5,610 nt of DNA, taken from an uncultured cyanobacterium (GTDB lineage: Bacteria; Cyanobacteriota; Cyanobacteriia; PCC-6307; Cyanobiaceae). Location: assembly GCA_903934745.1 (NCBI GenBank), contig CAIZOZ010000231.1, positions 1 through 5,610 on the forward strand, written 5' to 3'. The first letter of the stretch is position 1. Each line of letters opens with the position of its first letter. Under the pieces are notes generated by a model. That model saw only the letters and a list, made by a program, of their open reading frames with translations. It was not told the origin of the DNA and ran no database searches. A program made the position numbers and the translations under genes. This document shows, one piece after another, positions 1-5,567 of this stretch.

Positions 1-628
1 AGGCCGCGGCCCTGAGCCGCTCAGCCGCGCTGAGATAGCGATTGCGCGAACTGCAGGGCAGCCGATCGTGATCACGCACGGTTGCGCAGCCCTGCACTTG
101 CAACGGCAGGCCCAGATCGGCGATCACCCGACGTAAAACCACCAATTGCTGCCAGTCCTTCTCCCCAAGCAGCAACCGATCCGGTCGCACCAGGGCCAGC
201 AGCCGACAGACCACGGTGGCCACACCGTCGAAATGGCCGGGCCGGGAGCGGCCACAGAGCTCCCGCTGCAGCGAGGCCGGTACCTGGATCCGGGTGATCT
301 CCTGCACTCCCTGGGGGTAAATCACCTCCAGCGTTGGCGCGAACAGGGCATCGGCGCCAGCCGCAGCCGCCAGCTGCCCATCCCGCTCCAGATCCCGCGG
401 GTAGCGATCGAAATCCTCAGCAGGGCCGAACTGCAGTGGATTCACAAACACGCTCACCAGCAGGCGCGGCCGCACACCGGCCCGCGGCTGGAGTGCCCGC
501 TGCAACAACTGCTGATGGCCCTGATGCAGGGCACCCATGGTGGGCACGAAATGCAGGGGTCGATCGCCCGCCTCACGGCGCCAGCGGTTCAGCTCACCGG
601 CACTGCGCAGCATCTGCATGGTCACCAT
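1..628 (-). CDS. panC: Pantothenate synthetase (pantoate--beta-alanine ligase), N-terminal part, probably the front of a PanC/cytidylate kinase fusion
   Basis: PanC joins pantoate and beta-alanine using ATP (through a pantoyl-adenylate) to make pantothenate, the CoA precursor, in the cytoplasm. Reading the minus strand from 628 gives an uninterrupted 209 residues to the window edge. Family motifs appear in order: VPTMGALHQGH at about 28-38 (the nucleotide-binding HxGH-type site), VSVFVNPLQFGPAEDFDRYPR from 58, LFAP at 95-98, LCGRSRPGHFDGVATVV at 124-140, LGEKDWQQL at 154-162 and SSRNRYLS at 193-200. A single-domain PanC is about 280 residues, so at least 70 are missing off the left edge. Cyanobacterial PanC is typically fused to a C-terminal cytidylate kinase (Cmk), but that part is not visible here. 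The start is uncertain: in-frame ATGs lie at 628, 619 and 613, none with a clear Shine-Dalgarno. The first follows a terminator directly. The loop before SSRN reads RDHDRLPCSSRN, against the usual READGLAxSSRN. Confidence 0.93.
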   Translation of the reverse strand, partial: MVTMQMLRSAGELNRWRREAGDRPLHFVPTMGALHQGHQQLLQRALQPRAGVRPRLLVSVFVNPLQFGPAEDFDRYPRDLERDGQLAAAAGADALFAPTLEVIYPQGVQEITRIQVPASLQRELCGRSRPGHFDGVATVVCRLLALVRPDRLLLGEKDWQQLVVLRRVIADLGLPLQVQGCATVRDHDRLPCSSRNRYLSAAERLRAAA

Positions 629-663
629 CAAAAAAGCCCAGCCGCCAGATTGGCGGATGGGCT
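629..663 (-). terminator. Rho-independent terminator after rlpA
   Basis: On the minus strand a near-perfect 13-position stem is visible: AGCCCA, one mismatch, CCGCCA, the three-base loop AUC, UGGCGG, one mismatch, UGGGCU. A run of six U follows, counting the last stem base. It lies 62 bases past the rlpA stop codon and is oriented to end that transcript. The opposite strand lacks a T-run after the stem, so it looks one-directional. Its U-tract ends one base before the first candidate panC ATG. It therefore also sits where a panC leader would normally be. Confidence 0.9.
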
Positions 664-725
664 GAGCGTGGAGCAGCCTCAGGGCTGAAGCCCGGCTGGA
701 ACAGATGTGGCGACGGCTCTGAAAC

Positions 726-1217
726 TCAGTTCAGAACTTCGAGCTTCACCTGGGCGATGCCACTGGAGGTGACACCCAATTCCTGGGCGGCGCCATGGGC
801 GAGGTCGATGATGCGGCCGCCATGGAACGGACCACGATCGTTGATGCGCACCACGGCAGAGCGGCCGTTGTTGAGGTTGGTGACGCGCACTTTGGTGCCG
901 AAGGCCAGATAGCGGTGGGCAGCAGTGAGGGTGCCGCGCCTGAACACTTCGCCACTGGCGGTGCGGTTGCCGTAGAAGCCGGGGCCGTACCAGCTGGCCT
1001 GGCCGACGGCGACTGAAGCGGAGGCAAGCAGGCCATTGGCAGCCGGGGCCGGTGTCATCTGCCTGAGGAAATTCTCGTCCCAGGTCGGAGCTGTATCGAG
1101 CTCACGAATGGCCACAGAGGGGGCGGTGGTGGAGAGGGTTTCAGCCACTGCAGGGGCCAGGGAGCTGCTGCTGGTGATCAGGAGGGCAATGGCGCCCAAA
1201 AGCTGAGATGCACGCAT
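726..1217 (-). CDS. rlpA: RlpA-family secreted double-psi beta-barrel protein (septal ring lytic transglycosylase type)
   Basis: RlpA proteins act outside the inner membrane on peptidoglycan; Pseudomonas RlpA cleaves glycan strands lacking stem peptides. From the chosen ATG the product is 163 residues: a signal peptide (hydrophobic 6-24, likely cut after AVA at about 25), a low-complexity linker to about 70, then the barrel at 72-162. Domain hallmarks are GQASWYGPGFYGNRTASGE, LTAAHRYLAFGTKVRVTNL, INDRGPFHGGRIIDLAHGAA and a closing GIAQVKLEVL. His101 (TAAH) and Asp127 (NDRG) have the same 26-residue spacing as the catalytically important His and Asp of the Pseudomonas enzyme, so activity is plausible. 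There is no lipobox cysteine and no SPOR domain, unlike the E. coli lipoprotein. A TTG start at 1277 would add 20 residues. I prefer the ATG at 1217 because it puts a canonical signal peptide right at the N-terminus; neither start has a good ribosome site. Divergent from purM. Confidence 0.9.
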   Translation of the reverse strand: MRASQLLGAIALLITSSSSLAPAVAETLSTTAPSVAIRELDTAPTWDENFLRQMTPAPAANGLLASASVAVGQASWYGPGFYGNRTASGEVFRRGTLTAAHRYLAFGTKVRVTNLNNGRSAVVRINDRGPFHGGRIIDLAHGAAQELGVTSSGIAQVKLEVLN

Positions 1218-1665
1218 GACAGGCGGAACAAGCCAGCGGACAAAGTCCAAGCCCGGAATCCAGTCGCGAAGCGACAAGAGCAGGGGCAGAGACTGGGATT
1301 TGCAACATCAATGACAGAACTGTGCCCTGTCACATCGACGCAAATTCGCCGTACGAGTTCCTATCAAAAAGTAACAACGGCGCAAACTTAACCGCAGTTC
1401 GCCGCCAGATACAGTCAACAAAGCCAGCAAATGAATGATCAGATTTCATCATCATTAACCGCATCCCGCTGCTGAGCAGGGGTTCTCACGACAAATGCCA
1501 ACAGCGGTGATCAGAAAATTCAATGCGAGACATAAGGCCAGCTGATCGCTGCTTGAGCCGATCGGCCAACCGTCCACTCCATCGGCGCTCGCTTGGGGCC
1601 CGATCGGCCCCGACGGGACCGACGGCATCGCAAGATCAAGATCCAAGCCCGCTCCGATCCACGCC
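1218..1665. other. Gene-free divergent region between rlpA and purM
   Basis: This 448-bp stretch (388 bp if rlpA starts at the upstream TTG) holds no convincing gene. About 1290-1530 is clearly AT-richer than the flanking genes and must carry both outward promoters. Candidates are weak. On the minus strand there is a TTGACT box at 1413-1418 without a good partner. On the plus strand there is CATAAG at 1531-1536, about 130 bases ahead of purM. An imperfect dyad (AATGAATGATCA facing TCATCATCATT) spans about 1428-1455. The purM-proximal part, 1537-1665, is GC-rich and contains two GATCGGCC copies and a hairpin. Two tiny plus-strand open frames (26 codons at 1311, 14 codons at 1431) lack ribosome sites and are not called. 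Confidence 0.7.
1595..1611 (+). promoter_or_regulatory. Stem-loop in the purM leader
   Basis: GGGGCC and GGCCCC form a perfect six-pair GC stem around the five-base loop CGATC, 54 bases ahead of the purM start. The loop and right arm include a GATCGGCC that also occurs at 1560-1567, 42 bases upstream, inside the palindrome GCCGATCGGC. No U-tract follows, so it is not an intrinsic terminator. The structure is seen in the sequence; any regulatory role is inference. It could be chance in a GC-rich leader. Confidence 0.35.
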
Positions 1666-2703
1666 ATGGACTACCGCACAGCAGGCGTCGATGTGGCCGC
1701 CGGGCGGGCCTTCGTGGAGAGGATCCGCCACAGCGTTGAAACCACACGGCGCCCCGAGGTTCTCGGCGGCCTCGGCGGCTTCGGCGGCCTCTGCCGACTG
1801 CCCCAGGGGCTGCGCAAGCCCCTGCTGGTGGCCGGCACCGACGGGGTGGGCACCAAGCTGGAGCTGGCCCAGGCCCACGGCCGCCACCATGACGTCGGCA
1901 TCGACCTGGTGGCCATGTGCGTCAACGATGTGATCACCTGCGGCGCCGAACCGCTGTTTTTCCTTGACTACATCGCCACCGGCAAGCTCAGCCCCGAAGC
2001 CATGGCCGAAGTGGTGGAAGGAATCGCCGACGGCTGCCGCCAGAGCGGTTGTGCCCTGCTGGGTGGCGAAACCGCTGAAATGCCCGGCTTCTACGCCCCA
2101 GGCCGCTACGACCTGGCCGGCTTCTGTGTGGCCGTGGTCGAAGAGGAGGAGCGCATCGACGGCTCGTTGACCCGCGCCGGTGATCGCATCCTGGCGGTGG
2201 CCAGCAGCGGCGTGCACAGCAATGGCTTCAGCCTGGTGCGCTCCATCCTCGAAGCCCGCGGCGTCAGCGCCACGACGCCGCTGGCAGCCGGCGGCGGCCC
2301 GGGACTGATCGAGACCCTGCTGACCCCTACCCGGCTCTATGGCTCCCTGGTGCAAGCCCTGCGACAAGCCCGGATCCCCCTGCACGGCATGGCCCACATC
2401 ACCGGCGGCGGGCTGCCGGAGAACCTGCCCCGCTGCCTTCCTGCCGAGCTCCACGCCGTGATCGATCCCCACAGCTGGGAGCGGCCCGTGCTGTTCCGCT
2501 GGCTGCAGGAACACGGCGAGGTGCCCGAAGCGGACCTGTGGAACACCTTCAATCTGGGCGTGGGGTACTGCCTGGTGCTGCCGGCCGAGGCCGTGGCCGC
2601 CGCCCTGGCGATCTGCCGCGAGCAGGGCCATCAGGCCTGGGAGCTGGGCCGGATCGCGGCCGGTCCGGCCGGGGAGCAACCGCTGCAGGGATTGCCCTGC
2701 TGA
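1666..2703 (+). CDS. purM: Phosphoribosylformylglycinamidine cyclo-ligase (AIR synthetase)
   Basis: PurM closes the imidazole ring in de novo purine synthesis: FGAM plus ATP gives aminoimidazole ribonucleotide (AIR), in the cytoplasm. The product is 345 residues, the same length as E. coli PurM, and collinear with it throughout. Visible motifs are DYRTAGVDVAAG at 2-13, TRRPEVLGGLGGFGGL at 27-42, GTDGVGTK at 57-64 (nucleotide-binding loop), GIDLVAMCVND at 78-88, AEPLFFLDY at 94-102, GGETAEMPG at 133-141, SSGVHSNGFSLVR at 180-192, PTR at 221-223, HITGGGLPENLPR at 244-256 and TFNLGVG at 294-300. No key residue appears lost. The ATG at 1666 matches the expected N-terminus but has no strong Shine-Dalgarno; frames upstream give no homologous extension. 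Its nearest neighbours are not purine genes, so it is probably transcribed alone. No intrinsic terminator is evident after it. Confidence 0.97.
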   Translation: MDYRTAGVDVAAGRAFVERIRHSVETTRRPEVLGGLGGFGGLCRLPQGLRKPLLVAGTDGVGTKLELAQAHGRHHDVGIDLVAMCVNDVITCGAEPLFFLDYIATGKLSPEAMAEVVEGIADGCRQSGCALLGGETAEMPGFYAPGRYDLAGFCVAVVEEEERIDGSLTRAGDRILAVASSGVHSNGFSLVRSILEARGVSATTPLAAGGGPGLIETLLTPTRLYGSLVQALRQARIPLHGMAHITGGGLPENLPRCLPAELHAVIDPHSWERPVLFRWLQEHGEVPEADLWNTFNLGVGYCLVLPAEAVAAALAICREQGHQAWELGRIAAGPAGEQPLQGLPC

Positions 2704-2781
2704 AAGGCTTGGACCGACCAGACGATCCCGCGGCCGCCGTGGGCAGCACTTCCCCGCCAGCGGGCCAACCAGGCACCTGAG

Positions 2782-2808
2782 TCGACAGTGTTCCTCGCTA
2801 CATAGAAT
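2782..2808 (+). promoter_or_regulatory. Candidate sigma-70-type promoter for the 219-residue protein gene
   Basis: A TAGAAT box at 2803-2808 matches five of six -10 consensus bases and stands out in a GC-rich stretch. TCGACA at 2782-2787 resembles a -35 box (five of six), but the spacer is only 15 bp, shorter than ideal. Cyanobacterial promoters often depend mainly on the -10. Transcription would begin near 2815, giving a leader of about 80 bases before the ATG at 2895. Confidence 0.45.
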
Positions 2809-2822
2809 CGTCGCCATGGCAG

Positions 2823-2839
2823 GCCTGGGATTTCCAGGC
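2823..2839 (+). promoter_or_regulatory. Stem-loop in the leader of the 219-residue protein gene
   Basis: GCCTGG and CCAGGC form a perfect six-pair stem around the loop GATTT, a few bases after the predicted transcription start. A second, weaker hairpin (GGGAG at 2866-2870 with CTCCC at 2879-2883) lies further down the same leader and includes the only Shine-Dalgarno-like GGGAGG nearby, which is about 22 bases from the ATG. No U-run follows either, so they are not intrinsic terminators. A function is not established. Confidence 0.35.
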
Positions 2840-2894
2840 TTCGCCTCCAGATACCCTCGGCCGTCGGGAGGGCTTCCACTCCCCTTATGCACCG

Positions 2895-3554
2895 ATGTTC
2901 GACAGCACGTCCCGCGTCACCCGTCGCCGTTCCTCGGCGGGCCCAATACCACCCCAGCGCCCCCAGCAGCCCAGACCACGGGTGCGGGAAGGCCCCTCCG
3001 GACCGAGGGAGATCGGTTCGGGCGGTCAGCGGCCCACCTTCCTCACCCTGCGCGACCACGGCAAGGTGTACGTGGCTGATCTGCCCCGGCTCTCCGACGG
3101 CCAGCTCACCCACATCGCCAAGGAAGCCCAGGAGGTGCTGGACAGCCTGCAGCGCCGGCTGGGGGAACTGGAACTTCAATCCGTCCTCAGCGAAGCCGAG
3201 CAGGACACCCGCATCCGGGCCGGCACCAAACGGGACGTGACCGAGCGCTTCCTGGCGGCCATCGCCCAGGAACAGGAGCTGCGTCGCAGCAACCCGGCCC
3301 TGCGCACCGCCGCTGGGGAATCCCTGCCCCGGGCCTTTCTTGAGCTGGCTCGCCATCGTCTGCCGGGCTCCACGTTTGATTCGCTGCTGCAGGAAGCCCT
3401 GGCCGCCTGCGCCCCCAACCAGGGCGGCGACGGTGCCATGGATGATCCCCAGATGCTGCGACTGCTGCAGCGCACCGAGCTCCCCCAGCCGCGGGCGGCG
3501 GCGCTGCCGGTGGTGCTCACTCCGGCGCCGACCACCGCGATTCACGCCGGTTGA
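2895..3554 (+). CDS. Uncharacterised protein, probably cyanobacteria-specific, with a basic proline-rich N-terminus and a helical core
   Basis: I do not recognise a named family, although the segment KVYVADLPRLSDGQLTHIAKEAQEVL has the look of a conserved cyanobacterial hypothetical. The 219-residue product has three parts. Residues 1-48 are Arg/Pro/Ser/Gly-rich (many RR, RP and QP steps), basic and probably disordered. Residues 57-175 are a conserved-looking, charged and mostly helical core; about 68-105 could form a coiled coil or helical hairpin (EAQEVLDSLQRRLGELELQ), followed by ERFLAAIAQEQELRR and ARHRLPGSTFDSLLQEAL. Residues 176-219 are a Pro/Ala-rich tail. There is no signal peptide, membrane segment or cysteine pair, so it is expected in the cytoplasm; the basic tail could contact nucleic acid, but that is inference. 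The start is the only in-frame ATG near the core and lacks a close Shine-Dalgarno. It may be transcribed from the promoter-like element at 2782-2808. It converges on the reductase gene 19 bp away. Confidence 0.82.
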   Translation: MFDSTSRVTRRRSSAGPIPPQRPQQPRPRVREGPSGPREIGSGGQRPTFLTLRDHGKVYVADLPRLSDGQLTHIAKEAQEVLDSLQRRLGELELQSVLSEAEQDTRIRAGTKRDVTERFLAAIAQEQELRRSNPALRTAAGESLPRAFLELARHRLPGSTFDSLLQEALAACAPNQGGDGAMDDPQMLRLLQRTELPQPRAAALPVVLTPAPTTAIHAG

Positions 3555-3573
3555 AGGCGCAGGCCCCACCGCC

Positions 3574-4587
3574 TCAGGCACTCTCGAACGGATTGGCCGG
3601 CATGCGGGTGCCCGCCGCCGCCGCCGCGAAGGCCAATTGATCAAGCTCCTGTCGCTCGTTCAGGCTCAGTCGCCAGGCCAGTGCCGCGGCAGCCTGCTCC
3701 GCCTGGGCCGGGGTGCGCAGCCCCACAATCGGCCGAGCTCCATGGGCCCGACACCAGTTGAGCGCCACGGCGTCGCCGGTAGCGCCATGCAGCGAGCCGA
3801 TGCGGGCCAGCGCCTCGAGCAGGGGCTGCACCCCCGGCCACAGCCGGCGCCAGAGCAGCCGCCGCGGGCCAGTGGTCAGCGGTGGCAACCGACCAGGCGG
3901 GCGGCCCAACAGCCCCAGGGCCAGAGGGCTGTAGGCGATCAGCTCAATACCCAGCTCGCGGCAGACCGCCGCCACGCCGTCGCCAGCGACGGCCCCGGGG
4001 CAGAGCAGCGAAAGCTGAACCTGCAGGCTGCGCAGCGGAATTCCCCGCTGGGCCAGGCGGCCGTGGACCTGACGCAACCGTTGCGGCCCCAGGTTGGACA
4101 TCCCCAGGGCAGCCACCTCTCCCTGCTGCACCAGATCGCCGAGGCCGTCGAGTAGGGGGTCCTCCTGCCAGGGGGCATAGCGGCTGGTGCTCCAGTGCAG
4201 CTGCACCAGATCGAGCTTGCCCCGCAGCCGCAAACGCGAGGCTTCGAAAGCACGGCGGAAACCGCCGCGACCCAGACGCCACGGGAAGGGCGCCAACTTG
4301 GTCGCCAGGGTGAGCGGCAGACGCTGGGCTGGATCGAGGCCAGCGGTGAACGCGCCCAGCAGCTGCTCACTGCGCCCCTGCCAGCGCCCCGTGCCATAGG
4401 AATCGGCGGTGTCGAAAAACGACAGCCCCAGCTGCACTGCTCGCCGGAAGCAGGCCGCCAGGGTGGCGTCCTGCCGCGGGTCATAGCCCCAGAGAAACTG
4501 GTTCCCCCAGGCCCAGGTGCCCACGCCGATGCCAGGACCCTCCACCAGCGGCTCACCCAGTCCGGGATCAGAAGCTTGCGGCACCAT
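3574..4587 (-). CDS. Aldo/keto reductase
   Basis: This is an NAD(P)H-dependent oxidoreductase of the AKR (beta/alpha)8-barrel superfamily, reducing carbonyls; the substrate cannot be read from sequence. The 337-residue product carries the whole catalytic tetrad: Asp59 and Tyr64 (FFDTADSYG), Lys97 (ATKLAPFPW) and His131 (VQLHW). Other signatures are GIGVGTWAWG at 19-28, GEVAALGMSN at 156-165, IAYSPLALGLL at 217-227, ALNWC at 275-279, and the cofactor-phosphate region VGLRTPAQAEQ at 288-298. GTWAWG, LAPFPWRLGR and RGIPLRSLQVQ recall the cyanobacterial and plastid AKR group (Arabidopsis At1g06690 type), a resemblance judged from memory. The frame stays open to an ATG at 4749, but those 54 extra residues are low-complexity, lack AKR character and overlap the divergent CxxC gene, so I chose the ATG at 4587. 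No Shine-Dalgarno precedes it. The tail is alanine-rich (about 319-326). Confidence 0.93.
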   Translation of the reverse strand: MVPQASDPGLGEPLVEGPGIGVGTWAWGNQFLWGYDPRQDATLAACFRRAVQLGLSFFDTADSYGTGRWQGRSEQLLGAFTAGLDPAQRLPLTLATKLAPFPWRLGRGGFRRAFEASRLRLRGKLDLVQLHWSTSRYAPWQEDPLLDGLGDLVQQGEVAALGMSNLGPQRLRQVHGRLAQRGIPLRSLQVQLSLLCPGAVAGDGVAAVCRELGIELIAYSPLALGLLGRPPGRLPPLTTGPRRLLWRRLWPGVQPLLEALARIGSLHGATGDAVALNWCRAHGARPIVGLRTPAQAEQAAAALAWRLSLNERQELDQLAFAAAAAGTRMPANPFESA

Positions 4588-4601
4588 GGCAATCGCTCTG
4601 C

Positions 4602-4607
4602 GGGAGG
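4602..4607 (+). promoter_or_regulatory. Shine-Dalgarno site that decides the start of the CxxC protein
   Basis: GGGAGG lies nine bases ahead of the ATG at 4617, a usual spacing, but only three bases ahead of the in-frame GTG at 4611. This favours the ATG. It is the clearest ribosome-binding site in the window and lies inside the 29-bp gap between the two divergent start codons. Confidence 0.65.
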
Positions 4608-4616
4608 CTGGTGAGC

Positions 4617-4907
4617 ATGATCGATCCCCAGGACTCGGCGCCTCCCCCCGCCAGGCCGAGCGCTCAAAGCGGCACGGCAGACTCCAGCTCTGGCGACTCA
4701 GCCTTGCCAGGCTCCGTTGGACCCCTGTCAGCCACAGCCTTGCCCCCATCAGCTCAGCCAGCCTCCACGTTGCCCACCTCCAGCCCGTCCCTTTCCGCCG
4801 CCCCGGCGATCAGCAGCGCGGAGCGGGTGCTGTGCGGCCATTGCGGCCGTACGGCCAGCAACGGCATCAGCTGCCAGGGCCTCTGCGTGGCCGATTCCGG
4901 CTACTGA
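4617..4907 (+). CDS. Small Ser/Pro/Ala-rich protein with a C-terminal four-cysteine (zinc-knuckle-like) motif
   Basis: The product is 96 residues. Positions 5-68 are almost entirely Ser, Pro, Ala, Thr, Gly and Leu, low in complexity and surely disordered, with an in-frame AGCCTTGCC repeat at 4700-4708 and 4736-4744. The last 26 residues are different: Cys73, Cys76, Cys86 and Cys90 in the pattern CxxC-x9-CxxxC, ending VADSGY. This looks like a compact metal-binding knuckle. I believe the C-terminal motif recurs in picocyanobacterial hypotheticals, but cannot verify it here. The ATG is chosen from the Shine-Dalgarno at 4602-4607; a much shorter form starting at the GTG at 4827 would hold just the knuckle. 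The stop overlaps the next start (TGATG), so the two are probably co-translated. Function unknown; iron-sulfur or protein-binding roles cannot be excluded. Confidence 0.75.
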   Translation: MIDPQDSAPPPARPSAQSGTADSSSGDSALPGSVGPLSATALPPSAQPASTLPTSSPSLSAAPAISSAERVLCGHCGRTASNGISCQGLCVADSGY

Positions 4908-5473
4908 TGGCCCGCCGCCGCTGGAGCGGAAGCCGGGCCCTGGGCAGCAACCTGGCCTGGCTGCTGGGACTGGTCGCTCTGGCCGTCCCGCTACCCCCCG
5001 GCTGGAGCCAGGGACTGGACCGCCGCGAGGATTTCGGCCGCTGGCAGACCAGACCCCGCCACTGCCAGCTGGTACGCACCCTGCTGGTGCGCACCGCCTC
5101 CAGCCCGCCCAGCCGCCTGGGCAGGAGCTGCCACAGCGTGAGACTGGATCAGCAGTTGCCCGGGTTGTTGAGCCTGCGCTTCAGCGAGGCCGGCCCCGAC
5201 GCCCGCCTCTCCGACCAGGTGCTGACCCTGGCAGGCGTGCTCAAACCCGGCAGTCGGGCGATGGACTGCCGTGATGGCCGCTGCCAACCCCACTGGCCGC
5301 TGACACTAAGGGTGAGCGCTGTGGCCGAACGCGGCTTCAACCCGCAGCAAAACCTGAGCCAACTGCCCCAGGCCCGGCTGGCTCAGGGGGATTGCCGCCT
5401 GGACGCCGCCGGCGCACGCTGCCTGGTGAACGACAACGATGGGCTGGCCTGGCAAGTAGAGGTGGCCTGGTGA
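4907..5473 (+). CDS. Uncharacterised secreted protein with six cysteines
   Basis: The 188-residue product is not recognised. It begins with a basic n-region (MARRRWSGSR), a hydrophobic stretch at about 13-29, and a probable signal peptidase site near WSQ at 33-35, so it should be exported to the periplasm or beyond. The mature part has six cysteines (53, 75, 121, 126, 163, 172), an even number suited to disulfides; DCRDGRC and DCRLDAAGARC form two close pairs. The rest mixes short beta-like stretches (LTLRVSAVAERGF, GLAWQVEVAW) and has no further membrane segment. There is no lipobox. The ATG overlaps the stop of the upstream CxxC gene by one base, so translation is probably coupled and the two form an operon. 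The frame continues upstream to 4517, but that part lies inside the CxxC gene and the reductase gene and has no coding character. Confidence 0.8.
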   Translation: MARRRWSGSRALGSNLAWLLGLVALAVPLPPGWSQGLDRREDFGRWQTRPRHCQLVRTLLVRTASSPPSRLGRSCHSVRLDQQLPGLLSLRFSEAGPDARLSDQVLTLAGVLKPGSRAMDCRDGRCQPHWPLTLRVSAVAERGFNPQQNLSQLPQARLAQGDCRLDAAGARCLVNDNDGLAWQVEVAW

Positions 5474-5522
5474 GCGCTGGCAACGAAGCAGGGCGGGAAA
5501 TCGTTACAACCACCACCAAGCA

Positions 5523-5540
5523 CCTTTAGATTTCCTTTAG
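5523..5540 (+). repeat. Direct repeat CCTTTAG, 11-bp period, upstream of the last gene
   Basis: CCTTTAG occurs at 5523-5529 and again at 5534-5540, so equivalent bases are 11 bp apart, one helical turn. The pair lies 27 bases ahead of the ATG at 5568, in a short AT-rich island between GC-rich genes. An 8-bp unit with a 3-bp spacer is the geometry of cyanobacterial PHO boxes and other response-regulator sites, but the bases match the PHO consensus (CTTAACCT) poorly. The second copy runs into TAGGAT (5538-5543), a weak -10-like box. Confidence 0.4.
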
Positions 5541-5567
5541 GATCCGCCCATTCAACGAACCCAGGCC

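Noticed and set aside
146..912. Long plus-strand open frames at the left end
   Set aside because: They are antisense to panC and rlpA, both of which carry clear family motifs.
1218..1277. Upstream TTG start for rlpA, adding 20 residues
   Set aside because: It puts a charged, non-secretory-looking segment ahead of an otherwise standard signal peptide. The ATG at 1217 is simpler, though the TTG is not excluded.
1322..1335. TGTG-CCCTG-TCACA dyad as a CRP-type site
   Set aside because: The half-sites resemble CRP, but the total length is 14 rather than 16 bases and the left half lacks the terminal A, so the spacing is wrong.
1311..1391. 26-codon small open frame in the divergent region
   Set aside because: No ribosome site, no recognisable product and within AT-rich intergenic sequence where short frames arise by chance.
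1765..1791. Three tandem 9-bp units encoding GGLGGFGGL in purM
   Set aside because: This glycine-rich segment is a conserved part of PurM, also present in the E. coli protein, so it is not a new repeat.
1636..2892. 418-codon open frame on the minus strand across purM
   Set aside because: It is antisense to a fully convincing purM, is rich in His/Gln/Gly as expected for a reversed GC-rich frame, and shows no domain. It is a shadow.
3555..3573. Shared bidirectional terminator between the convergent genes
   Set aside because: Only a weak AGGCG/CGCCT pairing is possible, with a long loop and no T-run on either strand.
2631..3644. 337-codon open frame on the minus strand across the 219-residue protein gene
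   Set aside because: Low-complexity composition without motifs; the plus strand has the coherent helical protein and the frame also runs into the reductase gene.
3340..4155. 271-codon plus-strand open frame
   Set aside because: It straddles the 219-residue gene and the reductase in shadow frames and resembles no protein.
4588..4749. N-terminal extension of the aldo/keto reductase to an upstream ATG
   Set aside because: The extra 54 residues lack AKR features and overlap the divergent CxxC gene, which has a Shine-Dalgarno and a conserved-looking C-terminus.
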